Source: Heliocybe sulcata (taxonomy: Eukaryota; Basidiomycota; Agaricomycetes; Gloeophyllales; Gloeophyllaceae). From it: a stretch of 64,000 nucleotides of DNA. Shown here one piece after another: positions 22,288 to 31,906 of the stretch. The notes beneath the pieces are model-generated. The model was not told the origin of the DNA, ran no database searches, and saw only the letters and a program-made list of their open reading frames with translations. Position 1 is the stretch's first letter; each line of letters starts with the position of its first letter. Position numbers and translations under genes: made by a program. The stretch spans positions 536,968 through 600,967 of the forward strand of contig ML213513.1 in assembly GCA_004369045.1 (NCBI GenBank), written 5' to 3'.

Positions 22288-23749
22288 GACTGAAATCTGT
22301 GGGTTGCAGTTCGTTCTGAGTCTCGTAGGCTCCATCTTATTCCCTTTTATCTAATTCGAAGGGCTCACTTGGACCGTTGTCCTGGCACTTCCGGAATAAT
22401 GATGCATCTCCAGCCTGTGCATATTATGGCATCGTGCCTTTCTCTATGTTCGCTTCCAAGGGTCAGGCCTCAGGTTCCTTGCTTATCCTCGTCTCGAGCG
22501 CTTGGAGTACCTGCCAGTTAGATCTTTGATCAACGGTTACTTATGCTTCTCAGCCGCTGTTCGGCTTGCAAATTGTTGCTGATGCGGCTCGTATATCAGC
22601 CTGCGCAATACCGTCCGCTCCATCATTCGCCAATTACGTTCTTAATAGTTATGTGGAGCTTTCCTCAACTATTGCGGTGGCAAAGAGGCTCGGAAAGAGT
22701 CTGAGCTATTCGCGATCGATCCAGATGGTCTCCCTCCAGCCGCTATTTGCATGTCCCCCTGGGACTGACCAAATAAGTTCACGTTTTGTCCTCGTTACCT
22801 TGCTGGCTTTTACACTGGACTTATTCGATATTCACATATGATGGCAGCGAATTCCCGAACAAGACGGGGTGCCACTGTGTGAATATGCCTTGTTTATGGT
22901 GGATGAGAGACCTTGGGACCTGGGCCTGAAGTCTGATTTCATCCTTCCATAGCTCCGGAATCAGGTAAGTCTATTACGACTGTGACTGCTGAGTACTCCT
23001 AAACTCCCTTAGCACAATTTTCAACGAGGCTATTCGGCAGCACCAAGGTGACAAGGACGACGGTCCGTGCATCTAGAAAGTCCCGATGTATCAAGACATC
23101 TGTGGCCCTCAACCTCGATGTCCTAGAGTTCCCTGTACCTTCAGGTGGATAGTAGACGCACCCCAGTCACAAAAGATCTCAGTCGTCGTTCAGCGGAATA
23201 TGTCGGTTAGCCAGGCACGTTAACACGCGCTTTCTGGAACTTACTCCCGCTGTCCAGGGAAACTGCCAAATATCCTGGGCGTTATCTGGCTCTCTATCCG
23301 CATCTGATGATGCATTGGCGTACCCACAATCTTCCTCCTTATCACGCCACACTCCCTGTCGTCAGCGGTCCTGCGAGATATCCGCCCCTGGCAAAACTTG
23401 ACAGCTGCGAGACCCGTTTACGGGGACTAGGCATGCGCGACCAGTTTCAGTCGCGCTGGAAGAGAACAAGTGAAGCCGGTATTGCGAAGGCAGTAGTCTG
23501 CGTCAATAGGGAGCATCTAGGGACCGAGAGTAACTCTTTCATATCAAGAGCGGGACCTGGCACGCGGAAAGGCACCTAGGAACCGATATAACAGCAGCCG
23601 CTGGTTTGACATGGGTCGAGTGATGTGCAGCTCACTGGCGCTGAACTTCTGCTCGTAACGCTGAGATCCAGAAGCGTGTAAAGGAGAGATCAGCTGCTCC
23701 TTGGTCAGTCCAATCTCATAACTTTCCAACTACACCACAAACCTCAGCG
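22288..23749. other. gene-poor stretch including the 5' part of duplication unit 1
   Basis: No other gene is seen. TCAGGCCTCAGG lies at 22463-22474. From about 23100 onward the sequence matches the region starting near 24395, the first half of the tandem duplication described below. Confidence 0.45.
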
Positions 23750-24036
23750 ATGCGCGTCCTCAACGTCGTCCTCGCTCTTGCCTCGGTTATTGTCGGGGTT
23801 CTTGCAATGCCTAAGGTATGGCCTCTTAGACACTAGGCATGCAGGCTGTAACTTACGCTTACGGATAGCCAGACGTGAATGTCCTTGCTGCCCGGGAAGC
23901 CGCTAATCCCAGTAGGTCATTCTCCACGTCCAAGTCATGCATCATTCTAACTCCTGACCAAGTTGTCTGCGGGATGTGTGGATGCGAACCGCCCTTTTCC
24001 TGCGTTTTGAGCGAAGACGAAGACACGAAAGTGTGA
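23750..24036 (+). CDS. micro-peptide 4: secreted four-Cys peptide
   Basis: Exons 23750-23815 (66 nt), 23869-23911 and 23963-24036 join in phase to 60 residues. Exon 1 encodes 22 residues of signal peptide (MRVLNVVLALASVIVGVLA, then MPK). Exon 2 is a pro-segment PDVNVLAAREAANP. Exon 3 carries CGMCGCEPPFSC (C-x2-C-x-C-x5-C) and an acidic tail SEDEDTKV. The second intron has an ideal CTAAC branch site. It is the closest relative of micro-peptide 5, 1.16 kb downstream, and both lie in a tandem segmental duplication. The signal and AAREAA pro-segment are better conserved than the Cys exon, and its acidic tail is absent from copy 5. Confidence 0.68.
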
Positions 24037-24245
24037 CCTGATAGGAAAGAGAATCACTGCCGTGCTATCTAAGACATGAGTGACGAGTGTTGGAAAAGCA
24101 CGGCGATTCTTGTACTGGAGACATCCTATAGGCGACCCACCATGCGTACGAGTAACTCTCCACTAACGAAATCAATATTTGATCCTAGAGAACCATCAGC
24201 CTTTAAACCATGCGCATTTGTCTACGAGTAAGACGTCCTGACCTC

Positions 24246-24392
24246 TTAATGCCTCCTTACTAGACATACCGCGGCGCCGCCGGGTTATTTCACCTCCAAC
24301 GTAACTGTCAGTTCTACTGTCTCTTTCCTTCTCCTTGCCGATCTACCGCACGAGTTTCCCAAGAAACTGGTCGCTCGAATCGGAATTTTAGG
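24246..24392 (-). pseudogene. relic of the methyltransferase 3' end
   Basis: About 145 nt align with the end of the intact gene at 25440-25585. Shared parts include the region before the stop (tgcctccttactagacat against tcctccttgctaggcat) and the segment coding for the SDQFF area. The rest of the gene is absent upstream because unit 2 begins there. It marks that the duplicated unit carried peptide gene plus methyltransferase tail. Confidence 0.65.
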
Positions 24393-24832
24393 TCGTAAAC
24401 GTCCAGTTGGATACACCCCACTCACGAAACGCCACAAAAGATCGCAGTCGCTGTTGAGTGGCATATATCGTATCAGGCAGGCACGCTAACACGCTTTATG
24501 GAACTTCCCCACACTGTCCAGAGAAACTGCCAAATATCCTGAGCGATAACAGGCATCCAATGATGCGCTCTAGTGCACCCGCGGTCCACCTCTTGTAGGT
24601 ATGTGGGCGCGGAATTCAGGTTCAGTCGCACTCCAAGAGAGTAAGTCAACTTGGTACTGTGAAGATGGTGGTCTGCATCAGTAGACAAGCATCTGTGAAC
24701 AGCGGACGGAATGCACGATGTGGAATGGTCCTTAGGTGATAGGTACATGATCGCAGTTGTTGCTTGTTCCGCACAGATAGGGCCATGTGCCACTCACCAA
24801 CCCTGAATCAGAAACGCAGAGACCCAGAAGCG

Positions 24833-24839
24833 TATAAAG
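24833..24839 (+). promoter_or_regulatory. TATA box of micro-peptide 5
   Basis: TATAAAG about 67 nt upstream of the ATG at 24906. The matching place in unit 1 reads GTGTAAAG, a weaker version, which might lower expression of copy 4. Confidence 0.45.
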
Positions 24840-24905
24840 AAGGGATCGGTAGCTCACTGGTCATTACAATCTCAAAACTCACCAACCATACCCCAAATCT
24901 CAGCA

Positions 24906-25178
24906 ATGCGCGTCGTGAACGTCTTCCTCGTTTTCGCGTCGGTTATGGTCGGGATTATTGCGACCCCTATGGTACGTTTCATGCAGTGGGATTCATCAGC
25001 ACGTACTTACTTCCATGGGCAGCCGGAAGGGAACATTCTAGCTGCACGCGAAGCCGCTGCTGAAGCTGATCCCAGTAGGTCATCTTCTCGTACGCCCCGG
25101 TGTATGCTGGTCCTGACTCTTTTAAAAGTGTACTGCGGGCCGTGTGGATGCGACCCGCCTCCCCACTGCATCGGTTGA
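24906..25178 (+). CDS. micro-peptide 5: secreted four-Cys peptide
   Basis: Exons 24906-24971 (66 nt), 25023-25074 and 25129-25178 give 55 residues. Exon 1 is the 22-residue signal exon (MRVVNVFLVFASVMVGIIA, then TPM). Exon 2 reads PEGNILAAREAAAEADP, close to copy 4. Exon 3 reads MYCGPCGCDPPPHCIG and stops, with C-x2-C-x-C-x5-C spacing identical to copy 4. The intron phases (0 and 1) are also identical. The GN(I/L)L motif of exon 2 recurs in micro-peptide 1. The mature peptide may be only about 15-20 residues and Pro/Cys rich, recalling venom or antimicrobial mini-peptides in style only. Confidence 0.7.
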   Translation: MRVVNVFLVFASVMVGIIATPMVRFMQWDSSARTYFHGQPEGNILAAREAAAEADPSRSSSRTPRCMLVLTLLKVYCGPCGCDPPPHCIG

Positions 25179-25439
25179 GTAAAGGCAGTAATCGAGGTTG
25201 CCGTATAATAGGGGAGGGAAGCAACTGTTGTTTTCATGATAAGATGTTACGCCACGGTTTTTCTAAGACACGTTTGACGAGAGTTTGAGGAGCACGGCGA
25301 TTGTTGTATTGGCGACAACCTACAAACGACCCGTCAGGCATGCGAGTATCTCTCTACCTAAGAAATCAATATGCGATCCTATGAAACAATCAGCCTTGGG
25401 TACAAACATATTTGGCTGCGACTAAGACGCCCTGACCTC

Positions 25440-26626
25440 TTAGGTCCTCCTTGCTAGGCATAACGCCACAGGCCACTCCACATCCAATTGATCTCCCTCT
25501 TTCACCTCTCTTCCCTCCTGCTCTCCGACCTTCTCCATGAGCTTCGCGAAGAACTGGTCACTCGGATTTGGCTTGTCCGGAAATTTCTCTTTATACGTGT
25601 GTAAAGAGGAGAACGTCTGCAGGTACCCGTAGAGTCCGGCCCAGGTAGTACGCAGCCGCAAAATGGGAGGAAGAGGATTGGGGAGGTGCGGGTAGTAGTC
25701 GCCTGTGCATCAAGTCAGCATCAGTAGGAGCCGAAAAGAGAGCGATAGGACGAGATTCACCCGAGAAGTAGACTCGCTTCAAGTCTGTCCACTCCGAAGA
25801 TTTCGGGTCGGGCACGTCCAACAGATGGTTTACGAGCTTATTCCTGCCAGGCTGTTCCCAGTACGGCCCGAGGGTGTCAAAATCGGTGACCGCGCCAGGC
25901 GAAGCTGGCTGGATGCCTTGAGCGTAGTAGGTTATCAAGGGGGTTAAGGAAGGGTACTGAGGGAGGCGGAATTCGGAGTAAATCTGGCAACACGTGTAAG
26001 TCGAGGAAGACATTACATATCCGAGACAGGCGCACCCAAAACGCGAAGCTTCCACCAGGGCGTATGACTCGCGCGGCCTCCTGCCACATCTTCTCCCAGT
26101 CGAACCAGTGCGCCGCTTGAGCTATTGGCCAAGTCGACATGTGTCGCACGATGGATGATACAATTCTACTGAGAATATTCTGGGTGCGGGAAGCGACTTG
26201 GAATCTTGCGCGTACCTGATATCATCAAGTCTACGCTGCCGTCCTTGAGGAAGGGGAGTTCCTCCGCTGCAGCCTGGCGGTATTCGAATTGCGTAGCATG
26301 AGTGAGCGGGAGGGACTTTGCTGTAACCTCCCGAGCCCTGTCAACCATTCCCTGAGATGGGTCTACGCCGACGACGTGTTTGAATTGTGTGAGCTCGACT
26401 GTCGCTTGACCTGCATTCGGATATTGGTCAGGTTATAGAGTACCTGTCTGTAAGTGTTAATTAATGACTCACCGGTGCCACAGCCAAGGTCCACAGCGGT
26501 ATCCCAGCGTGCTGCATTGTTCTTTGCGTGGTAGGCAGAGATGAAGTCGAAGAGTTGACGAGGGTACGTCGGGCGAGCGGCGGCATAGACGGCAAAATCG
26601 AACCGAGCTTTAGCAAAAGTCGCCAT
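25440..26626 (-). CDS. class I SAM-dependent methyltransferase (TMT1-like)
   Basis: Exons (minus) 26626-26473, 26410-26216, 26121-26036, 25983-25761 and 25702-25440 agree in phase and give 306 residues. The SAM-binding motif I is VDLGCGTG at residues 45-52, followed by VVGVDPSQGMVDRA, AAAEELPFLKDGSVDLM and AAHWFDWEKMWQEAARVIRPGG. This is the pattern of fungal small-molecule methyltransferases near yeast Tmt1 (trans-aconitate methyltransferase). The substrate is unknown. Its last exon and downstream DNA were copied together with the neighbouring micro-peptide gene, which faces it tail to tail. That link may be chance duplication rather than shared function. Confidence 0.88.
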
Positions 26627-27083
26627 GTCCAGCAATGTGCCTCTAGGCAGGTGAATGAGCAGTTGAACTAGGTAGTTTTAATCCTTTCGGACTCCAAGTT
26701 GGACGAGTTTAAAAGGACAGGTAGAACTGGACCCGCGTTACAGCCTGAGAACAGATTCAGCCTATCGGACTACGAGTCCCGACGAGTCATACCGAGAAAG
26801 GCGGACGATTCAACGATGAAAGATATGTTTGCTCGGTCTGGAGACTGGTCCTGCGAGTAAGCGAGTGGCCTGCAGACTGGTTGTGGCGTAAGCGGGAGGT
26901 CTGGAGACCATGGCATTCAGGCCCGGACTTTCCCGGAAGCGTGTTTCTCGGACTATGCGCTCAGCGCTCATCACCAGCGACAAAACTGAAGCGATCCGTG
27001 CATTCAAATTTACAGATGCGAAGCTACCGGAACTTAGGAAGATCTCCCTCGGTTCTGCGCTGACTGAACTTTGAAGGACAGTT
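26627..27083. other. methyltransferase promoter side
   Basis: No gene is seen. The first ~100 nt beyond the methyltransferase ATG have a matching relic near 31400. Confidence 0.4.
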
Positions 27084-27180
27084 ATGCTGCGGCTCGTCGC
27101 GCCTCCACGTCCTGCTGACTGTCGACATCTATATATACGTATGACAAGTATGTTCTCTTCAAGTTATGATAAGTAAGTAT
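27084..27180 (+). pseudogene. relic of an AIM9-like phosphotransferase 5' end
   Basis: The start (cagttATGCTGCGGCTCGTCG) and the following ~90 nt match the first exon start of the intact gene at 29277. Similarity fades after about 27180. It shows that an APH-type gene once preceded the dehydrogenase relic here, as it does further along. Confidence 0.55.
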
Positions 27181-27620
27181 GAACGACGCTGAGCCCTGGG
27201 CCGAGCAAAGCGTAAAGCGGAGCCTGTGAATGCACTTACGCCTTCAAGACGCAAATGGAGATATCTGTCGTATTCGAGCCAAATACTGGGCTGTTAAATA
27301 CACAGGGCTTATCAGTAATGACGTAGTTATAAGGGACATAAAGTGGAAGATATGATATAAGCCAAGAATAAGGAATATCGTAGAAGAATCCATATCTATG
27401 TCTAAGATCTAGTTATGACGATAATAAGGTACGAATAGCAGGAAAACATACGCTCAATATGGTAATAACTAATAGAGGCAAATATCGCGCTTTACAAGCC
27501 GCATCCGCCACGCGGCCCATAAGCGAGTCATCCTTTCCTTAGTGATGTCATCTATTCTCATTATCTTCAAAAGTTCGAAGACAACATGTCGCGCGCATTC
27601 TCATTCTTAGTCCAGACGCA
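27181..27620. other. AT-rich spacer
   Basis: An AT-rich, featureless stretch before the dehydrogenase relic. The last ~50 nt (ttcgaagacaacatgtcgcgcgc and on) match the leader of the intact paralog at 34035. Confidence 0.45.
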
Positions 27621-28785
27621 ATGGCAAATTCTGAACCTACATCCGCTCGTATAAAAGTAGCAATTGTGACTGGTGCTGGCCAAGGCATTGGGAAAGGGAT
27701 TGCTAACTTGCTGCCGACGGATTCCAACTCGCGCTTAACGACATTTCTTCCAATCTCGATGCCCTGTCGTCAGTGTCTACAGAGCTGCGGTCCGAGTTTA
27801 ACTGTAGCGCGGAAGTCGTTACTGGAGATGTTAACAAAGAAGAGGATGTCAAGCATTTGGTGGATACTGCGGTGGAAAAGTTCGGTGGCCTCGATGTAGT
27901 GAGTACTCATGAATTTAATCTGATAGCTGGGCAAACGTGACGATGATAATTTTAGATGGTAGCTAATGCAGGCATCACGGTAACCAAACCGATACTCGAA
28001 AGTAGGGCTACAGTGTGACGTTACTTGACGATATGCTCAATGATCGCCTACTCCAGCATCCGGCGAGGAGTGAGACCGCCTTATGAACATCAATGCAAGG
28101 GGCACCTTCTTTTGTTACAAATACGCCGCAGAGCAGATGGTCAAGCAGGGGCGCGGTGGGAGGATCGTTGGCGCTTCTTCCATCGCGGGCAAGCAGGGAA
28201 CAGCGGAAGCTGCTGTATATGCTGCCTCCAAGTTCGCTATACGCGGCCTCACTCAGAGTGCAGGTGGGTATTCTAGGATATGCGACGATATGCCAATGAA
28301 CTGAGCTCATGTTCCGATCTCTTTATGCGCAGCACTGGAATGGGGCAAACATGGCATCACTGTAAATGCGTACGCCCCTGGGATCACGATCACGCCTTTC
28401 CGTCTGTACCCAAGCCGTCCTAAGCCTACTGTACTTGCTAATGCCGCTCTCATGCAGTTGAAGTCTGGGACACCTACCACACTTCGAAGACTGGCGCCGC
28501 CAAGGGCTCGTGGATCGAATCTGTGAGCTATCTGATCCCGTATGGTTTGGGAGATACTGATTTGAGAACTTGGGAGTACAGCAAAGGGCAATGACAGCGA
28601 CGGGTACCTTCGGCTCGCCGGAAGAAATTGGTGCTCTAGTGTCATACCTAGTGTCCGACGCTGCTAAGTTTGTTACTGGACAAACTGTAAGTGACCTTCC
28701 ACTCGCGTACAACCACTTGAGAGGACTTACAAATTACTCCGTTCCAACGTAGATACTAATTGATGGTGGTACTGTGTTCGACTAG
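27621..28785 (+). pseudogene. short-chain dehydrogenase copy 1, broken
   Basis: The exon layout matches the intact paralog at 34035-35209. It begins with the TGAGQGIGKG nucleotide-binding motif and ends with ILIDGGTVFD and a stop at 28785. Against copy 2, about 4 nt are missing after GKGIA near 27707, shifting the frame. The conserved EEWDRLMN block reads TGA for Trp near 28070. The splice acceptor before NLGVQQ (about 28570) is a normal AG. Two disabling changes make it a probable pseudogene, though partial transcripts are possible. 3' flank similarity to copy 2 continues for about 150 nt. Confidence 0.75.
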
Positions 28786-29276
28786 GGACCAATCGACTAG
28801 AGGAAAGGGAGGTTGTACGAACGTCAACAAAGCAATAGATCAGCTGTGTACTGTACTCACGTGCATTACGAAGTGTATGATCGGCAATCTGACCTGCGAG
28901 TTCCGTTTCTTCTCTGGCCTACTGGGACGACGTCCTCTGGCCTAAGGCTACCTTGACTGGCTTGACCATTCAAATAAGATGCTGCTTATGTCAAGAAAAT
29001 TCTCTGTAAGGACAAAGGGATTATCGCGAAGAACAGGGCTTTGCAACAGACTCTTCGTCCACGAGTTAGTTGTGGCCTCGCTTATGCAGTTGGTCACGTG
29101 ACTGCAACGTGGCGTCACAGTCACGCTCGCCTCGCAGTGTGCTTTTAACTAGCGGTGGAACCGGAAATAATTGAGCGACGAGACTTACCTCTGTAACCTA
29201 TCAGACCTGCGGCTTATGTGAAGCTCACAAAAGGCAGAAATTTCTTTCGCGGTTCTGCCCCGGCTGAAGCACAGTT
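28786..29276. other. intergenic, 490 nt
   Basis: The first part repeats the 3' flank of the dehydrogenase copy at 35210 onward. The rest is the promoter side of the first AIM9-like gene. Confidence 0.45.
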
Positions 29277-31008
29277 ATGCTGCGACTCGTCGCTGCTCCA
29301 CGTCCTGTCCACAGTCTATGTCTGAAGAGGTTCCTCTCTGGCAATACGTCCTCTTCAAATCATGACGAGTATGTACACTTCTATGGCTACACCTCTGGCA
29401 GATGGATTCACGACGAGGCGAAGCAGCTGGCACTGCGCTACTGTCGATTCAATGTCGACGGGTTGAAGCATGCTGCTGCATCCGCCTGCAATGCGAGAAG
29501 TGTCACTCGCATGGTCAAATTGGCTGAAGGATCTTATAATAGAGTGTTCCTGATATCGCTCGATAACTCCAGAGAGATCATCGCTCGTATCAAGACCCCT
29601 CATGCGGGCCCGTCCCATCTAGTTACGGCTAGCGAGGTCGCGACAATGCAGTTCGTCCGTAAACTCGGGATACCTACGCCAGCCATCCTTGACTGGAGTT
29701 CGCAAGCTGGAGAGAATCCAGCAGGGGCGGAGTACATTATTATGGAAAAAGCTGCTGGCGTGGAACTGTCTACCGTGTGGTCAAAGCTGTCCGAAGCACA
29801 GCGGGACGGCTTCCTCGCGAGATGGGTGACATTGGAGAAGGCTCTCATGGCCCGTTTGTCGGGCGGATATGGGAGTCTCTACTACAAGGGTGATGTGGAC
29901 TCAAAGCAAACGCGAGATTTGTACGTGAATGGCGTCCTCGAGCCGGAGTTCGTCCTAGGTCCGAGTGTCGAAAGGCAGTTTTGGTCTGGAGAAAGGCTGG
30001 ATATGGATCTTGACCGTGGTCCATGTACGTATTCTGCACTTACATCCGGGTCATTCATCTGATTTCTCGTTGAAAGGGAAGAGTCCGCAGGCTTATTCTC
30101 TGGCGATTGCGAATAACGCCAAACAATGGCTGAACGATTTCGCTGTACGACCGGCGGAGTTCGGCATATTCGATCCTCCTGAGCGTGTCCAGCACCCTCA
30201 TTTACATCTCGCTCTGCTGGGCCAATTTGCTGCTGTGGCTCCTTTCCTCGTACCTGAAGACCAGCAGCTGATAAGGCCAATACTTTGGCCTGGGGATGTT
30301 CACACGAATAACGTCTTTGTCTCCGAGGGATGTCTCTCTGGGGAAGACATTAGTATAACGTCTGTGATAGACTGGCAACACCTTGCGGTACTCCCTCTTT
30401 ATCTTCAAGCAGCCGTCCCCGCGCTCTTCGAGTACTATGGTAGGAGACCGCTTCCTGCTGGAGACTCGGAGCAGCTGCTGTCTCTTCCCGAGGACTTCGA
30501 TACACTAGATGAAGAAGATCAGATTCAAGTGAGGGACGACATCGAGCAGTTCAACCGTTGCCTGATTTACAGAAGGGTCTGTGCTGGTCTCATTCCCGAG
30601 TACTATCGCGCCCTCGTCCTCCCGACCCACAGGCTGCGCTTCTTCCCAGTAAAATTTGCCAGTCATACATGGGACAATAAATTCATACCATTGCGTGACC
30701 TTCTGAGTCAGATCTATCAAAACTGGCGCGTAATATATCCTGGAGACGTGCCATGCCCTATCCATTTTACCGAGGAAGAAAGCCGAACATATCACCTGGA
30801 GGCTCTCGAGTGGCAGAATGAGGTGGATGCAAGAGCGTCACTTGATCGACTTATTGGGGTCTCAGATGAGGACGGGTGGGTAGCAAATGAAGAGTATGAG
30901 GAAGCTATCGCTCGCAACGCACGGGTGATGGAACTATACATCGAGAACGTGATGGAGGGCAAGTCGGCGGATGTTGTGAGGCGTACCTGGCCGTATCGGC
31001 CCAGCTGA
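29277..31008 (+). CDS. AIM9-like mitochondrial phosphotransferase (APH family), copy 1
   Basis: Exons 29277-30024 and 30077-31008 join in phase to 559 residues. The intron (GTACGT donor, TTGAAAG end) restores DRGPWKSPQAYSLA, the usual GPWxSP motif of fungal AIM9 relatives. The N-terminus is a mitochondrial presequence (MLRLVAAPRPVHSLCLKRF). The kinase-like fold shows LAEGSYNRVF, EIIARIKTP, YIIMEKAAGVEL, a catalytic loop WPGDVHTNNVFV and a metal-binding SVIDWQH. Yeast Aim9 is a mitochondrial protein of unknown substrate. It is a tandem duplicate of the next gene. Confidence 0.85.
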
Positions 31009-31906
31009 GGCTATTCATGTAGCTCAATGCAGTGCGATGTCCCTGTGACGGAGATCCTATTCGTAGATACTGACATGACATCTGGACAAGCTGAACATCT
31101 GCAACTGCCCCACCAAGGTACTCTGAGAAGCTTGGTGTATTGGTATATGAAGCTTTGAAGACCGAATAAGCTCCGCCCGAGGATGCAACCTTGTTCTCCA
31201 GCGGCGCACTGCCAGTGACAAAGCGGATGGCATCAGGTAGAACAGATATCTGGGGTGTAATGCAATTAGTACTTAGGCAGTTGAACGTGGAACGTTGAGC
31301 ACTCGAGCACCCTTTGAAGTCTCCGTTCGGCGCTTGCCATCGGGAAGGTCCCGGTCCGGTTGCCGGGCCGTTGGTGACGGGGGTACCAAAATTAAAACCG
31401 AGTTCTGGCAATAGTCACCATGCCCAGCGATGTACCTCTACTAATCCAGTAAATCAATGGTGAGCTAGGTGAGCTACTTAATTTGGACCCTTAAGTCGTA
31501 CACTAAGTTGAACGAATTTCAGTCGCAAGTCTCCCTTGACCCGCGCTACTGACAGTAACAGCTCTGTTCGTCATAGCCGTGTATAGATACTTATAGTACG
31601 TCCGTCGCACACCGTGATACGTGGACCATCGTCTTCTGTGGTCTATCATGGACTCTTCATCCTTTAAATTGACATGTCGACCTTTGAAGCTGAAGCTTGA
31701 AGCTTAGCAGACAATCAGCTTCTGGATCTGGCCAGGGCATCGCGGGCCCGGAACCGCCGTGCTGGTTGAGGCTCCTAGAAGGCGGCGTTTAGGACATCTC
31801 GTGCTGAAGGCGGTCTGCCAGTCTGACGGAGAAGTACTTCGACTTTTGTTTCTGCGAGGAATTAGTGCAATTGACTTCCCTCGATTAGACGTTGGCCAAA
31901 ATTACC
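31009..31906. other. intergenic with a methyltransferase relic
   Basis: Holds the relic at 31388-31440 and otherwise no gene. The last 30 nt form the leader of AIM9-like copy 2. Confidence 0.45.
31388..31440 (-). pseudogene. relic of the methyltransferase first exon
   Basis: About 50 nt match the start region of the intact methyltransferase at 26590-26642, including the aligned ATG (cat at 31419-31421), aaccgag and gcaatagtcaccatg. The remainder of the gene is gone. It supports a common ancestral order of methyltransferase beside an AIM9-like gene. Confidence 0.55.

Larger units (their letters stand above)
23100..24392. repeat. tandem segmental duplication, unit 1
   Basis: About 1.2-1.3 kb. 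Its order is upstream DNA (around 23160-23285), micro-peptide 4, downstream DNA, then a relic of the methyltransferase 3' end. The same order recurs in 24395-25580. Matching landmarks include cacaaaagatc, gtccag, gaaactgccaaatatcctg, agcacggcgatt and taagacg..cctgacctctta. The copies are clearly diverged, so the duplication is not recent. Confidence 0.75.
24395..25580. repeat. tandem segmental duplication, unit 2
   Basis: The second copy of the unit at 23100-24392. It contains micro-peptide 5 and runs without break into the intact methyltransferase gene. Its 5' edge near 24395 abuts the methyltransferase relic of unit 1. Confidence 0.75.

Noticed and set aside
25440-26626. Methyltransferase as a borosin-type peptide N-methyltransferase
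   Set aside because: It lacks a fused core peptide, and its motifs match TMT1-like small-molecule enzymes. Only its position beside the peptide genes hinted at this.
30025-30076. Frameshift in AIM9-like copy 1
   Set aside because: The apparent frame change is an intron. Splicing at GTACGT restores the family's GPWxSP motif, and the same intron exists in copy 2.
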